Of a stretch of 64,000 nt of DNA, positions 16,560 to 24,509 are shown one piece after another. The position numbers were made by a program, and so were the translations under genes. Under the pieces are notes generated by a model. That model was not told the DNA's origin and ran no database searches. It was given only the letters and a program-made list of their open reading frames with translations. The stretch's first letter is position 1. Each line of letters starts with the position of its first letter. Origin of the DNA: Streptomyces sp. WMMC500 (GTDB lineage Bacteria > Actinomycetota > Actinomycetes > Streptomycetales > Streptomycetaceae); NCBI RefSeq assembly GCF_027497195.1, contig NZ_CP114905.1, positions 2,838,001-2,902,000 of the forward strand, given 5' to 3'.

Positions 16560-17537
16560 ATGACCGCACCCGAGACCGAAGCCGTCCGGCCCGCCGAGGA
16601 CCGCCCCACGTCCGGCCGGCCCACGTCCGATCGGCCCGCCGACCGGCCCGCGTCCAGACGCGCCCTGCTCCGGACCGGCACCGCCGGCCTGGCCGCGGGG
16701 CTCGCCGCCGGGGCCGTCACGACCGGGACCGCGCGGGCCGCGTCCCCGGCCGCCGACGGCGGAAGGGCCGCCGCGGACGACGAGTTCGACGGCAAGGTGG
16801 TGCTCGTCACCGGCGCCACCTCCGGCATGGGCGCCGCCGCCGCCCGCGCGCTGGCCGGCCGCGGCGCCAGGGTCTTCTTCTGCGGGCGCCGGGCCCGCCT
16901 CGGCCGCGAGGTCGAGGCGGAGATCCGCGGCGCGGGCGGGGAGGCGACGTACATGCGCGCCGACGTGCGCCACGAGGACCAGGTGCGGGCCTTCGTGCGC
17001 GGTTGCGTGCGGCGGTACGGGCGTATCGACGTCGCGTACAACAACGCGGGCGTCGAGAGCCCGCGCGCCGCGCGCCTGCACGAGCAGACGCTCGCGGACG
17101 TGGAGGACGTGTGGCGCACCAACGCCGCCGGGACCTTCCTCTGCATGAAGTACGAGATCCCGCAGATGCTCGCGCAGGGCGGCGGGGTCGTCGTGAACAC
17201 CGCGTCGATCTCCGCCGAGGTCGGCTTCGCGACCATCGCCCCGTACAACGCCAGCAAGCACGCGGTGGCGTCGCTGACCAAGGTGGCGGCGCTGGAGTAC
17301 GCGGCGGAGGGCGTGCGCGTGACGGCGTTCGCACCGGGGGCGGTGGACACCCCGATGCTGCGGCGGGCGGCGGAGGCGTTCGGCGTCACGTACGAGGAGA
17401 TCGCGCGCGACTACCCGATCCGGCGCATCGTACGGGCCGAGGAGATGGCCGCGGTGATGATGTGGCTGGGCTCGTCCGCCGCGGCACCGGTCGTGGGTAC
17501 GGACGTGGACGCGTCGGGCGGCTGGCTGACGGGCTGA
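16560..17537 (+). CDS. Short-chain dehydrogenase/reductase with Tat signal
   Basis: A 325-residue protein. Residues 1-65 hold a Pro/Arg/Asp-rich lead with ASRRALLRTGTAGLAAGLAA, a twin-arginine export signal. The SDR domain follows: VLVTGATSGMG (cofactor), AYNNAGVESP, catalytic Ser in NTASISAE and YNASK (Tyr/Lys). An SDR loaded with NAD(P) is a reasonable Tat cargo since Tat moves folded proteins. The ATG follows GAGAGGAG. It is closely related to the SDR at 61209-62207 (shared CGRR, GGEATY and ADVR stretches), so the window holds two exported paralogues. It is divergent from a LysR gene. The substrate is unknown. Confidence 0.88.
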   Translation: MTAPETEAVRPAEDRPTSGRPTSDRPADRPASRRALLRTGTAGLAAGLAAGAVTTGTARAASPAADGGRAAADDEFDGKVVLVTGATSGMGAAAARALAGRGARVFFCGRRARLGREVEAEIRGAGGEATYMRADVRHEDQVRAFVRGCVRRYGRIDVAYNNAGVESPRAARLHEQTLADVEDVWRTNAAGTFLCMKYEIPQMLAQGGGVVVNTASISAEVGFATIAPYNASKHAVASLTKVAALEYAAEGVRVTAFAPGAVDTPMLRRAAEAFGVTYEEIARDYPIRRIVRAEEMAAVMMWLGSSAAAPVVGTDVDASGGWLTG

Positions 17538-17620
17538 TGCGCGCGGGCGGAGCCGGGGGGCGGGAACGGTTCTGCGGGGCCCGGCGTTAGGTAGGGAGCC
17601 GAGTCGCGGGAGGCGCGGGG

Positions 17621-17995
17621 ATGAACATCGTTGCGGAGCTGTTCGCGCCCAGCCATGCCCACGCCCGGCGGGCGCGGGAGCGGATGGAGCTGGTGGTGGA
17701 CGACGTCGGCACGGGTGATCCGCACCGCGGGCCGATAGACCTCACGTCGGGCAAGGTCGTCATCGCCCTCGGGGAGCCGGCGAAGCCGGCCGGGGAGCCG
17801 GAGGACGCGGTGCCGTCCGATGCCGTACGCAACGACGCGCCACCCGCCGACGCCGTACCCGAGGACGCCGTACCCGAGGACGCCGAGCCCGCGGACGCCG
17901 TACCCGCCGACGCCGAGCCCGCCGACGCGATCCCGCCCGGCCACGCCGTCCCGGCGCAGGCCACCCCCACCCCCGGCGTCACCCCGCGCCCGTAG
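17621..17995 (+). CDS. DUF6191-type small protein with repeat-rich tail
   Basis: A 124-residue protein. The first 55 residues (MNIVAELFAPSHAHARRARE, then DDVGTGDPHRGPIDLTSGKV) match the short actinobacterial DUF6191 pattern as I remember it. The C-terminal half is an acidic, Pro/Ala-rich tail of 5-residue units such as DAVPE, DAEPA and DAVPA, encoded by 15-base near-repeats around 17847-17940. The ATG has GGGAGG upstream. The function of this family is not known. The tail looks like a minisatellite expansion. Confidence 0.7.
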   Translation: MNIVAELFAPSHAHARRARERMELVVDDVGTGDPHRGPIDLTSGKVVIALGEPAKPAGEPEDAVPSDAVRNDAPPADAVPEDAVPEDAEPADAVPADAEPADAIPPGHAVPAQATPTPGVTPRP

Positions 17996-18014
17996 CTGAC
18001 CGAGAATCGCCCGC

Positions 18015-18719
18015 ATGACGAAGGTTCTCGTGGTGCAGAACGGCCGCGGCGGCGGCCCCCGCCGCTTCGGCGCGTGGCTGGAGCAGAAGGGCGTCGCCCT
18101 CGACGTCGTCCACGCCTACGCCGGCGCGCCCCTCCCCCGCCGCCTCGACCACGCCGCGATCCTGCCGCTCGGCGGCGGGCCCATGCCCGACGACGACGCG
18201 GCGATGCCGTGGCTGGCGGCCGTGCGCGAGCTGGTCGCCGAGGCGCTGGCGCGGGACGTCCCGGTCTTCGGGATCTGCCAGGGCGGGCAGCTCCTCGCCC
18301 ACGTCGCCGGCGGCCGGGTCACCGCCTCGCACGGCGCACCGGAGCTGGGCAGCACGCCGCTGACGCTGCGCCCGGAGGCGGCGGACGACCCGCTCTTCAC
18401 CGGGCTGCCGCGGCGCGTGACCGCCGTCCAGCGGCACGTCGACGCCATCACCGCGCTGCCGCCGGGCGCGGTGTGGCTGGCGGAGAGCGAGCGCTGCCCG
18501 CACCAGGCGTTCCGCTGCGGCGACCGGGCGTGGGGCGTGCAGTTCCACCCGGAGGCCGGCGCCGACCGCGTACGCGCGTGGAGCGACGAGTCCATCCGCG
18601 CCCGCGGCTTCGACCCGGCCCGGGTGCGCGCCGAGGCGGACCGCGACGAGCAGGAGTCGGCGGTGGTCTGGGGCCAGGTGGCCCACCGCTTCGCGCGGGC
18701 CGTACGCGCCGAAGGCTGA
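18015..18719 (+). CDS. Type 1 (class I) glutamine amidotransferase
   Basis: A 234-residue stand-alone GATase1 domain. The nucleophile elbow is FGICQGGQLLAH with the catalytic Cys, and the His/Glu dyad is in WGVQFHPEAGADR. Such domains hydrolyse glutamine to pass ammonia to a partner, or act as GMP-synthase-like proteins of unknown partner. No synthase subunit is adjacent, so the acceptor is unknown. Length is typical for stand-alone forms (230-240). The gene starts 19 bases after the DUF6191 gene, so co-transcription is possible. Confidence 0.87.
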   Translation: MTKVLVVQNGRGGGPRRFGAWLEQKGVALDVVHAYAGAPLPRRLDHAAILPLGGGPMPDDDAAMPWLAAVRELVAEALARDVPVFGICQGGQLLAHVAGGRVTASHGAPELGSTPLTLRPEAADDPLFTGLPRRVTAVQRHVDAITALPPGAVWLAESERCPHQAFRCGDRAWGVQFHPEAGADRVRAWSDESIRARGFDPARVRAEADRDEQESAVVWGQVAHRFARAVRAEG

Positions 18720-18822
18720 CCGCCGCCGGCCCGGCCCACCCCACCCGCGGGCCGGGCGGACCGCGACCCACCCCTTCCCGCGCATACCCGGCAAAACGGC
18801 CATCCCTTGCTACGTTGCCCGC

Positions 18823-20523
18823 ATGACCACCGCCACCGACCCGGCCGAGGCACTCCGCCCGCCGGGCCGTGCCCGGCGGCTGGCCACGCCGCCGCCCCCC
18901 GTGCCCCGCCCCCGCCGCCGCGGCGCCGAACTCGCCCTCCTGGCCTGCGCCGTCGCCGTCATCGCCTACGGCTACGCCGCCGTCGGCTACGCCACCTCCG
19001 GCGCGCCGCCCGCCGGCCTGACCACCCACCTCGGCGGCCTCGCCGGGCTCGCCCTGCTGGCCCACCTCGTCGTCCGCTTCCGCGCCCCCTGCGCCGACCC
19101 CGTGCTGCTGCCCGTGGCGCTGCTGCTCAACGGCCTCGGCCTGGTCCTCATCCACCGCCTTGACCAGGACACCCCCGGCGACCGCGCCGCACCCACCCAA
19201 CTCCTCTGGTCCACCGTCGGCGTGGCCCTCTTCGCCGCCGTCCTCGTCTTCCTGCGCGACCACCGCGACCTGCGCCCCCGCGCCGCGAAGTACGCGTTCA
19301 CCGCCCTGTGCCTGATGGCCGCGCCGATCCTCTTCCCCGCCGTCAACGGCGCCCGGATCTGGATCCGGATCGGCGGTCTCTCCCTCCAGCCAAGCGAGTT
19401 CGCGAAGGTGCTGCTCGCCGTCTTCTTCGCCTCCTACCTGGCCGCCAACCGCCACGCGCTGACCTTCACCAGCGGCCCGCGCATCCGCCGTCTGCTGCTG
19501 CCGCCGTGGCGCGTGCTCGGGCCGATCGTCGCGGTCTGGGGCATCAGCCTGGTGCTGCTGATCCTGGAGCGGGACATCGGCGCCTCGCTGCTGTTCTTCA
19601 GCCTGTTCGTGGCCATGCTCTACGTGGCCACGGGGCGGGCCGGCTGGCTGGCCGTCGGGCTGCTGCTGGCCGCGGCGGGGGCGGCGGCGGTCGGGGCGCT
19701 GGAGCCGCACGTGCACACGCGGGTGGAGGACTGGCTGTCGCCGTTCCGCGCCATCGAGGAGGGGCACGGGCCGGGGCAGTTGGCGCAGTCGCTGTTCGCG
19801 TTCGCGGCCGGCGGGGTGCTGGGCGCGGGGCTCGGGCAGGGGCACTCGCTGCTCATCGGCTTCGCCGGCAAGTCGGACTTCATCCTGGCCACCGCGGGCG
19901 AGGAGCTGGGGATCGCGGGCCTGACCGCGCTGTTCCTGCTCTACGCCCTCCTCGTGGCCCGCGGCTACCGCACCGCGATCGCCATCGGCGAGCCGTTCGG
20001 CGCGCTGCTCGCCGCGGGCCTGGCGGCGATCATCACGCTGCAGGTGGTGGTGATCGCGGGCGGGGTGCTGGGGCTGATCCCGCTGACCGGGATGGTGACG
20101 CCGTTCCTGGCGCAGGGCGGTTCCTCCGTGGTGACGAACTGGGTGATCGTCGCGCTGCTCGTACGGCTCAGCGACGAGGCCCGTACGCCGCGGGAGGAGC
20201 CCCGCGCCGCCCCGGATGCCGCGGCGGCGAGGCCCGGGCCCCGCCCCGGGCCCGCGCCCGGCCCCGAACCCGCCGCCGCGCTGCTCGTGCGGCTCAGGGA
20301 CGAGGCCCGTACGCCACGCGAGGAGCCCCGCCCCGAACCCGCCGCCGCGCTGCTCGCGCGGCTCAGCGACGAGGCCCGTACGCCACGCGAGGAGCCCCGC
20401 CCGGCCCCGGATCCCGCGGCGGCGCGGCCCGGACCCCGCCCCGCACCCGGCCCCGAACCCGCCGGCGCACCCGCCGTCTTCCCCACCGCCGACGAGACGC
20501 ACCCCGCGGGCGGCACCCCGTGA
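18823..20523 (+). CDS. FtsW/RodA/SpoVE-family SEDS peptidoglycan polymerase with expanded C-terminal tail
   Basis: A 566-residue polytopic protein. After a Pro/Arg-rich N-terminus come about ten membrane helices with SEDS landmarks: NGARIWIRIGGLSLQPSEFA, LERDIGASLLFFSLF, and the catalytic-loop and C-terminal GMVTPFLAQGGSSV region. SEDS proteins polymerise lipid II together with a class B PBP. The next gene is that PBP, overlapping by GTGA, so the pair forms one glycosyltransferase-transpeptidase unit, for division, elongation or sporulation. Usual SEDS length is about 400-470. The extra length is a tail that repeats the end of the last helix region three times (see repeat entry). Confidence 0.9.
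   Translation: MTTATDPAEALRPPGRARRLATPPPPVPRPRRRGAELALLACAVAVIAYGYAAVGYATSGAPPAGLTTHLGGLAGLALLAHLVVRFRAPCADPVLLPVALLLNGLGLVLIHRLDQDTPGDRAAPTQLLWSTVGVALFAAVLVFLRDHRDLRPRAAKYAFTALCLMAAPILFPAVNGARIWIRIGGLSLQPSEFAKVLLAVFFASYLAANRHALTFTSGPRIRRLLLPPWRVLGPIVAVWGISLVLLILERDIGASLLFFSLFVAMLYVATGRAGWLAVGLLLAAAGAAAVGALEPHVHTRVEDWLSPFRAIEEGHGPGQLAQSLFAFAAGGVLGAGLGQGHSLLIGFAGKSDFILATAGEELGIAGLTALFLLYALLVARGYRTAIAIGEPFGALLAAGLAAIITLQVVVIAGGVLGLIPLTGMVTPFLAQGGSSVVTNWVIVALLVRLSDEARTPREEPRAAPDAAAARPGPRPGPAPGPEPAAALLVRLRDEARTPREEPRPEPAAALLARLSDEARTPREEPRPAPDPAAARPGPRPAPGPEPAGAPAVFPTADETHPAGGTP
20155..20469 (+). repeat. Tandem repeat in the SEDS gene tail (three units)
   Basis: Three copies of a unit starting LL(V/A)RL(S/R)DEARTPREEPR begin at 20155, 20281 and 20350. 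Units 1 and 3 also carry a Pro/Gly/Arg-rich spacer ending PGPEPA; unit 2 (69 bases) lacks the spacer middle. Unit 1 overlaps the native end of the last membrane segment, so the following copies look like local duplications of the gene end. All are in frame. Confidence 0.85.
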
Positions 20524-21974
20524 TCCGCAACACCCGCATCGCCGCCGCCGCCAGCCTCCTGCTCTTCCTCGGCCTCCTCCTCGGCGCCGCCCGCGTCCAG
20601 GTGCTCAGCGCCCCCGAGTACAACGCCAACCCCGCCAACCGCCGCGACGCCCTGGAGCGCTACGCCCAGCCCCGCGGCGACATCTACGCCGCCGGCCGCC
20701 GCCTCACCGGCTCCGCCGACACCCGCCAGGGCCTGCGCTACGAGCGCTCGTACCGAAACGGCCGCCTCTACGCCCCCGTCACCGGATTCGCCTCCCAGCT
20801 CTACGGCGCCACCCTCCTCGAAGACGCCGAGGACGGCGTCCTCGCCGGCACCGACGGCCGGCTCGCCCCGCTGCCGCTCTGGGGCGACCTCACCCGCAGC
20901 CGCCAGCCCGGCGGCCAGGTGCACACCACCGTCGTACCGGCCGTGCAGAAGGCCGCGTTCCGCGGGCTGCGCGGCCGCAGGGGCGCCGTCGTCGCCCTCG
21001 AACCCGCCACGGGCCGCGTCCTCGCCCTCGTCAGCAGCCCCGGCTACGACCCCGCGCTCCTCTCCGGCAACTCCGCCGCCACCACGCTCGCCTGGGACCG
21101 CCTCACCGCCGACCCCGCCCAGCCGCTCCTCAACCGGGCGATCCGGCAGACGTACCCGCCCGGCTCCACGTTCAAGGTGATCACGGCGGTGGCGGCGCTG
21201 GAATCCGGCATCGTCACCGACATCGACGCGCCGACCCGCACCCCGAGCCCGTACCGCCTCATCGGCAGCACCACCCTGCTGCGCAACGAGGCGAGAGGCT
21301 GCGCCGACGCGCCCCTGCGGGAGGCGTTCGCGGAGTCCTGCAACACGGTGTTCGCGAAGCTGGGCGCGACGGTCGGCACCGAGCGGATCGTGGAGACCGC
21401 GGAGGCGTTCGGCTTCAACGACGGCGGCCCCGCGATCCCCTCCCCCGTGCTGCCGAGCCACGTCACCACGCGGATGGACGCGGCGCAGGTCGCGCTGTCG
21501 GCCATCGGGCAGTACGACACCCGGGCGACGCCGCTGCAGATGGCGCGGGTCGCGGCGACGATCGCCAACGGCGGCCGGTCGATGCGCCCGTACCTGGTGG
21601 ACCGGCTCGCGGACGCCAGAGGCGAGACGGTGGCGCGGACGCGGCCGGTGTACGAGGCGACGGCGATGAACCCGGGGACGGCGGCGCTGCTGCGCCAGAT
21701 GATGATCGACGCGGTCAGCGACGGCACCGGAGGGCTCGCGGCGGTCGACGGGCTGACGGTCGGCGGCAAGACGGGCACGGCGCAGCACGGGGTGGACAAC
21801 TCCGAGAAGCCGTACGCCTGGTTCATCTCCTGGGCGCAGAAGCCGGGGACCGCCCTGCCGGGCGTGGCGGTGGCGGTGGTCGTGGAGGACGCGGAGGCGG
21901 ACCGCGCGGACATCAGCGGCGGCGGCAGCGCGGCCCCGGTCGCGCGCCGGGTGATGCGGGCGGCGCTGCGCTGA
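20520..21974 (+). CDS. Class B penicillin-binding protein (PBP2/FtsI type transpeptidase)
   Basis: A 484-residue membrane-anchored transpeptidase. The GTG start overlaps the SEDS stop (GTGA). A single N-terminal helix (AAAASLLLFLGLLLGAARVQ) anchors it outside. The PBP dimer domain includes RRDALERYAQPRGDIYA. The penicillin-binding domain has all three motifs: PPGSTFK (active Ser), SCN in AESCNTVF, and GGKTGTAQ. It cross-links glycan strands made by the partner SEDS protein. Length (about 485) matches Streptomyces PbpA-like proteins rather than the longer FtsI. It is not in the dcw cluster, so it is probably one of several SEDS/PBP pairs, for example for sporulation. Confidence 0.9.
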   Translation: MIRNTRIAAAASLLLFLGLLLGAARVQVLSAPEYNANPANRRDALERYAQPRGDIYAAGRRLTGSADTRQGLRYERSYRNGRLYAPVTGFASQLYGATLLEDAEDGVLAGTDGRLAPLPLWGDLTRSRQPGGQVHTTVVPAVQKAAFRGLRGRRGAVVALEPATGRVLALVSSPGYDPALLSGNSAATTLAWDRLTADPAQPLLNRAIRQTYPPGSTFKVITAVAALESGIVTDIDAPTRTPSPYRLIGSTTLLRNEARGCADAPLREAFAESCNTVFAKLGATVGTERIVETAEAFGFNDGGPAIPSPVLPSHVTTRMDAAQVALSAIGQYDTRATPLQMARVAATIANGGRSMRPYLVDRLADARGETVARTRPVYEATAMNPGTAALLRQMMIDAVSDGTGGLAAVDGLTVGGKTGTAQHGVDNSEKPYAWFISWAQKPGTALPGVAVAVVVEDAEADRADISGGGSAAPVARRVMRAALR

Positions 21975-22057
21975 AGTGGGCGCGCGGCGTGGCGTCTTCC
22001 GCCCGCGGGCAGGCCGGTGGCCGAAGGCCGGGACCGCTCCCCGGACGCGCTTCTACG

Positions 22058-22231
22058 ATGGCGCGCGTGAAGGACATCCTGATCGGCATCCTCATCGGCC
22101 TGTTCTTCCTGGTCGTCGGCGGAGCCGTCTTCTGGCTCCTGGCCTCCAGCAGCGACGCCGACCGGGAGGAGTGCGAGCGGCAGGCCGAGCGCTCCCACGG
22201 CCGGGTCACGTGCATCGTCACCGTCGAGTGA
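22058..22231 (+). CDS. Small single-helix membrane protein
   Basis: A 57-residue frame beginning MARVKDILIGILIGLFFLVV, with one strong membrane helix (about residues 6-29) and a short charged tail containing two cysteines (EECERQAE, VTCIVTVE). Third-position GC bias and the helix support coding. It follows the PBP gene by 83 bases. An alternative start is the GTG at 22067. I do not recognise the family; it might be a small cell-envelope protein. The Cys pair could form a disulphide outside the cell. Confidence 0.6.
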   Translation: MARVKDILIGILIGLFFLVVGGAVFWLLASSSDADREECERQAERSHGRVTCIVTVE

Positions 22232-22307
22232 CGCCCGCCGCCCTCCAGTTGCCCACCCTTGCCCACGCGGCCACGCGGCCACGCGCCGACCGAACGCGTC
22301 CGGGCCA

Positions 22308-22336
22308 TTGACGGGCTTGCTGACAAGTTGTCTCAT
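22308..22336 (+). promoter_or_regulatory. Promoter with TetR-type palindrome for the diiron oxygenase
   Basis: TTGACG (22308-22313), a 17-base spacer and TCTCAT (22331-22336) form a housekeeping-like promoter. The palindrome GACAA-G-TTGTC (22322-22332) lies exactly between the boxes, so a bound dimer would block RNA polymerase. The TetR gene downstream of the oxygenase is the natural candidate. Confidence 0.55.
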
Positions 22337-22372
22337 AAGAGGTGACCGCCGGTAACCCTCCCAGGAGACGCG

Positions 22373-23302
22373 ATGACCACGACGACGGGGCACCTCGCGC
22401 TGACGGACGCCCTCGGCCCGCTCAAGGACCGCGAGAAGGTCGCGGAACGGCTCCTGGCGGCGTCCGAGAAACACTCCTTCGACCCGGACAAGGAGCTGGA
22501 CTGGGACGCCCCCTTCGAAGACGGCAAGTGGTTCTGGCCGCCCGAGCTGGTCTCCCTCTACGACACCCCCCTGTGGCGGCGGATGCCTGAGGAGCAGCGG
22601 CACCGGCTGGCCCGGCTGGAGTCGGCGTCGCTGGCCTCGCTGGGCATCTGGTTCGAGATCATCCTCATGCAGTTGCTCGTCCGGCACATCTACGACAAGC
22701 CGGTCACGAGCAACCACGTGCGGTACGCCCTCACCGAGATAGCCGACGAGTGCCGGCACTCGATGATGTTCGCCCGGATGATCACCAAGGGCGGGGCGGA
22801 GCCGTACCCGGTCTCCCGGTTGCACCACAACCTCGCGCGCGTCCTCAAGACCGTCTCCACCACCCCCGGTTCCTTCACCGCGACCCTCCTCGGCGAGGAG
22901 ATCCTCGACTGGATGCAGCGGCTGGTCTTCCCCGACGAGCGGGTCCAGACGCTGGTGCGCGGCGTGACCCGGATCCACGTCGTGGAGGAGGCGCGGCACG
23001 TCCGGTACGCGCGCGAGGAGCTGCGCCGGCAGATGCTCACCGCGCCGCGCTGGGAGCGGAACTTCACCCGGATCACCTCCGGCGAGGCGGCGCGGGTGTT
23101 CTCCGTCTCGTTCGTCAACCCGCAGGTGTACACGGACGCGGGCCTGGACCGGGCGGAGGCGCTGGCGCAGGTGAAGGCCAGCCCGCACCGGCGCGAGGTG
23201 ATGCAGACGGGCGCGAAGCGGCTGACCGACTTCCTCGACGACATCGGCGTGCTGCGGGGCGTCGGGCGCAGGCTCTGGCGCAGCTCGGGCCTGCTGGCCT
23301 GA
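22373..23302 (+). CDS. AurF-like diiron oxygenase
   Basis: A 309-residue all-helical ferritin-like protein. Candidate iron ligands are spaced as in the AurF/CmlI family: E95 (IWFEIIL), E126 and H129 (EIADECRHSMMF), E175/E176 (LLGEEILDW), H202 with E205/E206, and H209 (RIHVVEEARHVRYAREEL). AurF N-oxygenates p-aminobenzoate; many streptomycete homologues are stand-alone with unknown substrates. No biosynthetic cluster surrounds this gene; a TetR gene follows 91 bases later and a palindrome overlaps the promoter. A stress or xenobiotic-response oxygenase is therefore plausible. The ATG follows CAGGAG. Confidence 0.85.
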   Translation: MTTTTGHLALTDALGPLKDREKVAERLLAASEKHSFDPDKELDWDAPFEDGKWFWPPELVSLYDTPLWRRMPEEQRHRLARLESASLASLGIWFEIILMQLLVRHIYDKPVTSNHVRYALTEIADECRHSMMFARMITKGGAEPYPVSRLHHNLARVLKTVSTTPGSFTATLLGEEILDWMQRLVFPDERVQTLVRGVTRIHVVEEARHVRYAREELRRQMLTAPRWERNFTRITSGEAARVFSVSFVNPQVYTDAGLDRAEALAQVKASPHRREVMQTGAKRLTDFLDDIGVLRGVGRRLWRSSGLLA

Positions 23303-23393
23303 GCGGGTGCGGCCGCGGAGGTACGCGCAGGTCGTACGGGAGCCGGACGGCCCGGGGCCGCCGGTGTCGGTCCGGGGAGTTACGCTGCCTGAC

Positions 23394-24158
23394 ATGAGCA
23401 GCGCGTCCGACCGGGGAGCACGCGCCGCCGCGCCCCGGCCGGCGGTCGCGTACCGCAGGCTGAGCGTCTCCCAGCGCCGCAGCCAGTTGCTCGCCGCCGC
23501 GCTCGGCCTCTTCGCCCACCGCGCCCCGGAGGACGTCTCGCTGGACGACGTCGCCGCCGCCGCGAAGGTCTCCCGGCCGCTGGTCTACCGCTACTTCCCG
23601 GGTGGCAAGCAGCAGCTCTACGAGGCGGCCCTGCGCAGCGCGGCCGACGAGCTGGAGCTGTGCTTCCGCCAGCCCCAGCGGGGCCCGCTCACCCTGCGCC
23701 TCACCCGCGCGCTGGACAGCTACCTCGGGTTCGTCGACGAGCACGACGCCGGCTTCAAGGCGCTGCTGCAGGGCGGCAGCGTCGTCCAGACCAGCCGCAC
23801 CACCGCCATCGTGGACGAGGTCCGCCGCTCCGCCGCCGAGCAGATCCTGCTGCACCTCCAGGTGCCCGCGCCCGGCCACCGGCTGCTGACCATGATCCGC
23901 ACGTGGATCACGGCCGTCGAGGGCGCCTCGCTGATCTGGCTGGACGAGGGCAAGCGGCCGCCGCTGCCCGAGCTGCGCGGCTGGCTCGTGGACCACTTCA
24001 TCGCGCTGCTGGTCGCCACGGCCGCGGGCGACGAGGAGTGCGGCCGCGTGCTGCGGCGGGCGCTGCACCTGGAGACGGCGGACGGGCCGGCGGGCGACCT
24101 CGTCCGCCGCATCACGCCGTTCCTGCCCGACGCCGCCCACCTGCTCGGCGAGGGCTGA
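23394..24158 (+). CDS. TetR-family transcriptional regulator
   Basis: A 254-residue regulator. The N-terminal HTH spans [20 protein letters not shown], then [20 protein letters not shown] and [13 protein letters not shown]. The C-terminal helical ligand domain is of usual size. Start ATG at 23394 gives a 25-residue lead before the HTH. It follows the diiron oxygenase gene in the same direction. The GACAAGTTGTC palindrome in the oxygenase promoter is a plausible operator, which would make this a local repressor. Ligand unknown. Confidence 0.87.
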   Translation: MSSASDRGARAAAPRPAVAYRRLSVSQRRSQLLAAALGLFAHRAPEDVSLDDVAAAAKVSRPLVYRYFPGGKQQLYEAALRSAADELELCFRQPQRGPLTLRLTRALDSYLGFVDEHDAGFKALLQGGSVVQTSRTTAIVDEVRRSAAEQILLHLQVPAPGHRLLTMIRTWITAVEGASLIWLDEGKRPPLPELRGWLVDHFIALLVATAAGDEECGRVLRRALHLETADGPAGDLVRRITPFLPDAAHLLGEG

Positions 24159-24163
24159 CCGCC

Positions 24164-24445
24164 GTGCGCACGGAGGACACCGCCTTCGTCGGCGGCCCGC
24201 TGGACGGCCGCAGGCTCGCCGTGCACGTCGGCGCGACGGGCCGGCCGCCGAAGGTGTACGAGGTGCCGGTCCCCGACCCCGCGGGCGGCCCGCCCACGGT
24301 GCACGTCTACCGGCTGGAGCCGGCGGACCTCAGCCCGCGGCTGAAGCTCCCGCGGGGGTGGGTGTACACGTACGACCCGGAAGGGGTGCCGGAGCGGCAC
24401 AGGTGGCCGTGGTCCCGCAGACGGGGCGTCAATCCTCACGGGTGA
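24164..24445 (+). CDS. Small soluble protein of unknown function
   Basis: A 93-residue frame starting with GTG 5 bases after the TetR stop: [20 protein letters not shown], then [11 protein letters not shown] and [20 protein letters not shown], ending in [13 protein letters not shown]. The phrase [11 protein letters not shown] and a beta-rich pattern recur in short actinobacterial proteins I have seen without function. There is no signal or helix. Close spacing suggests co-transcription with the TetR gene. Confidence 0.65.
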   Translation: MRTEDTAFVGGPLDGRRLAVHVGATGRPPKVYEVPVPDPAGGPPTVHVYRLEPADLSPRLKLPRGWVYTYDPEGVPERHRWPWSRRRGVNPHG

Positions 24446-24509
24446 CGGTGTTACGCGGTTTCGCCCAGTGCCGACGGGAACGCGCGACCGCGGGGGAAGC
24501 CTTGCGTAC

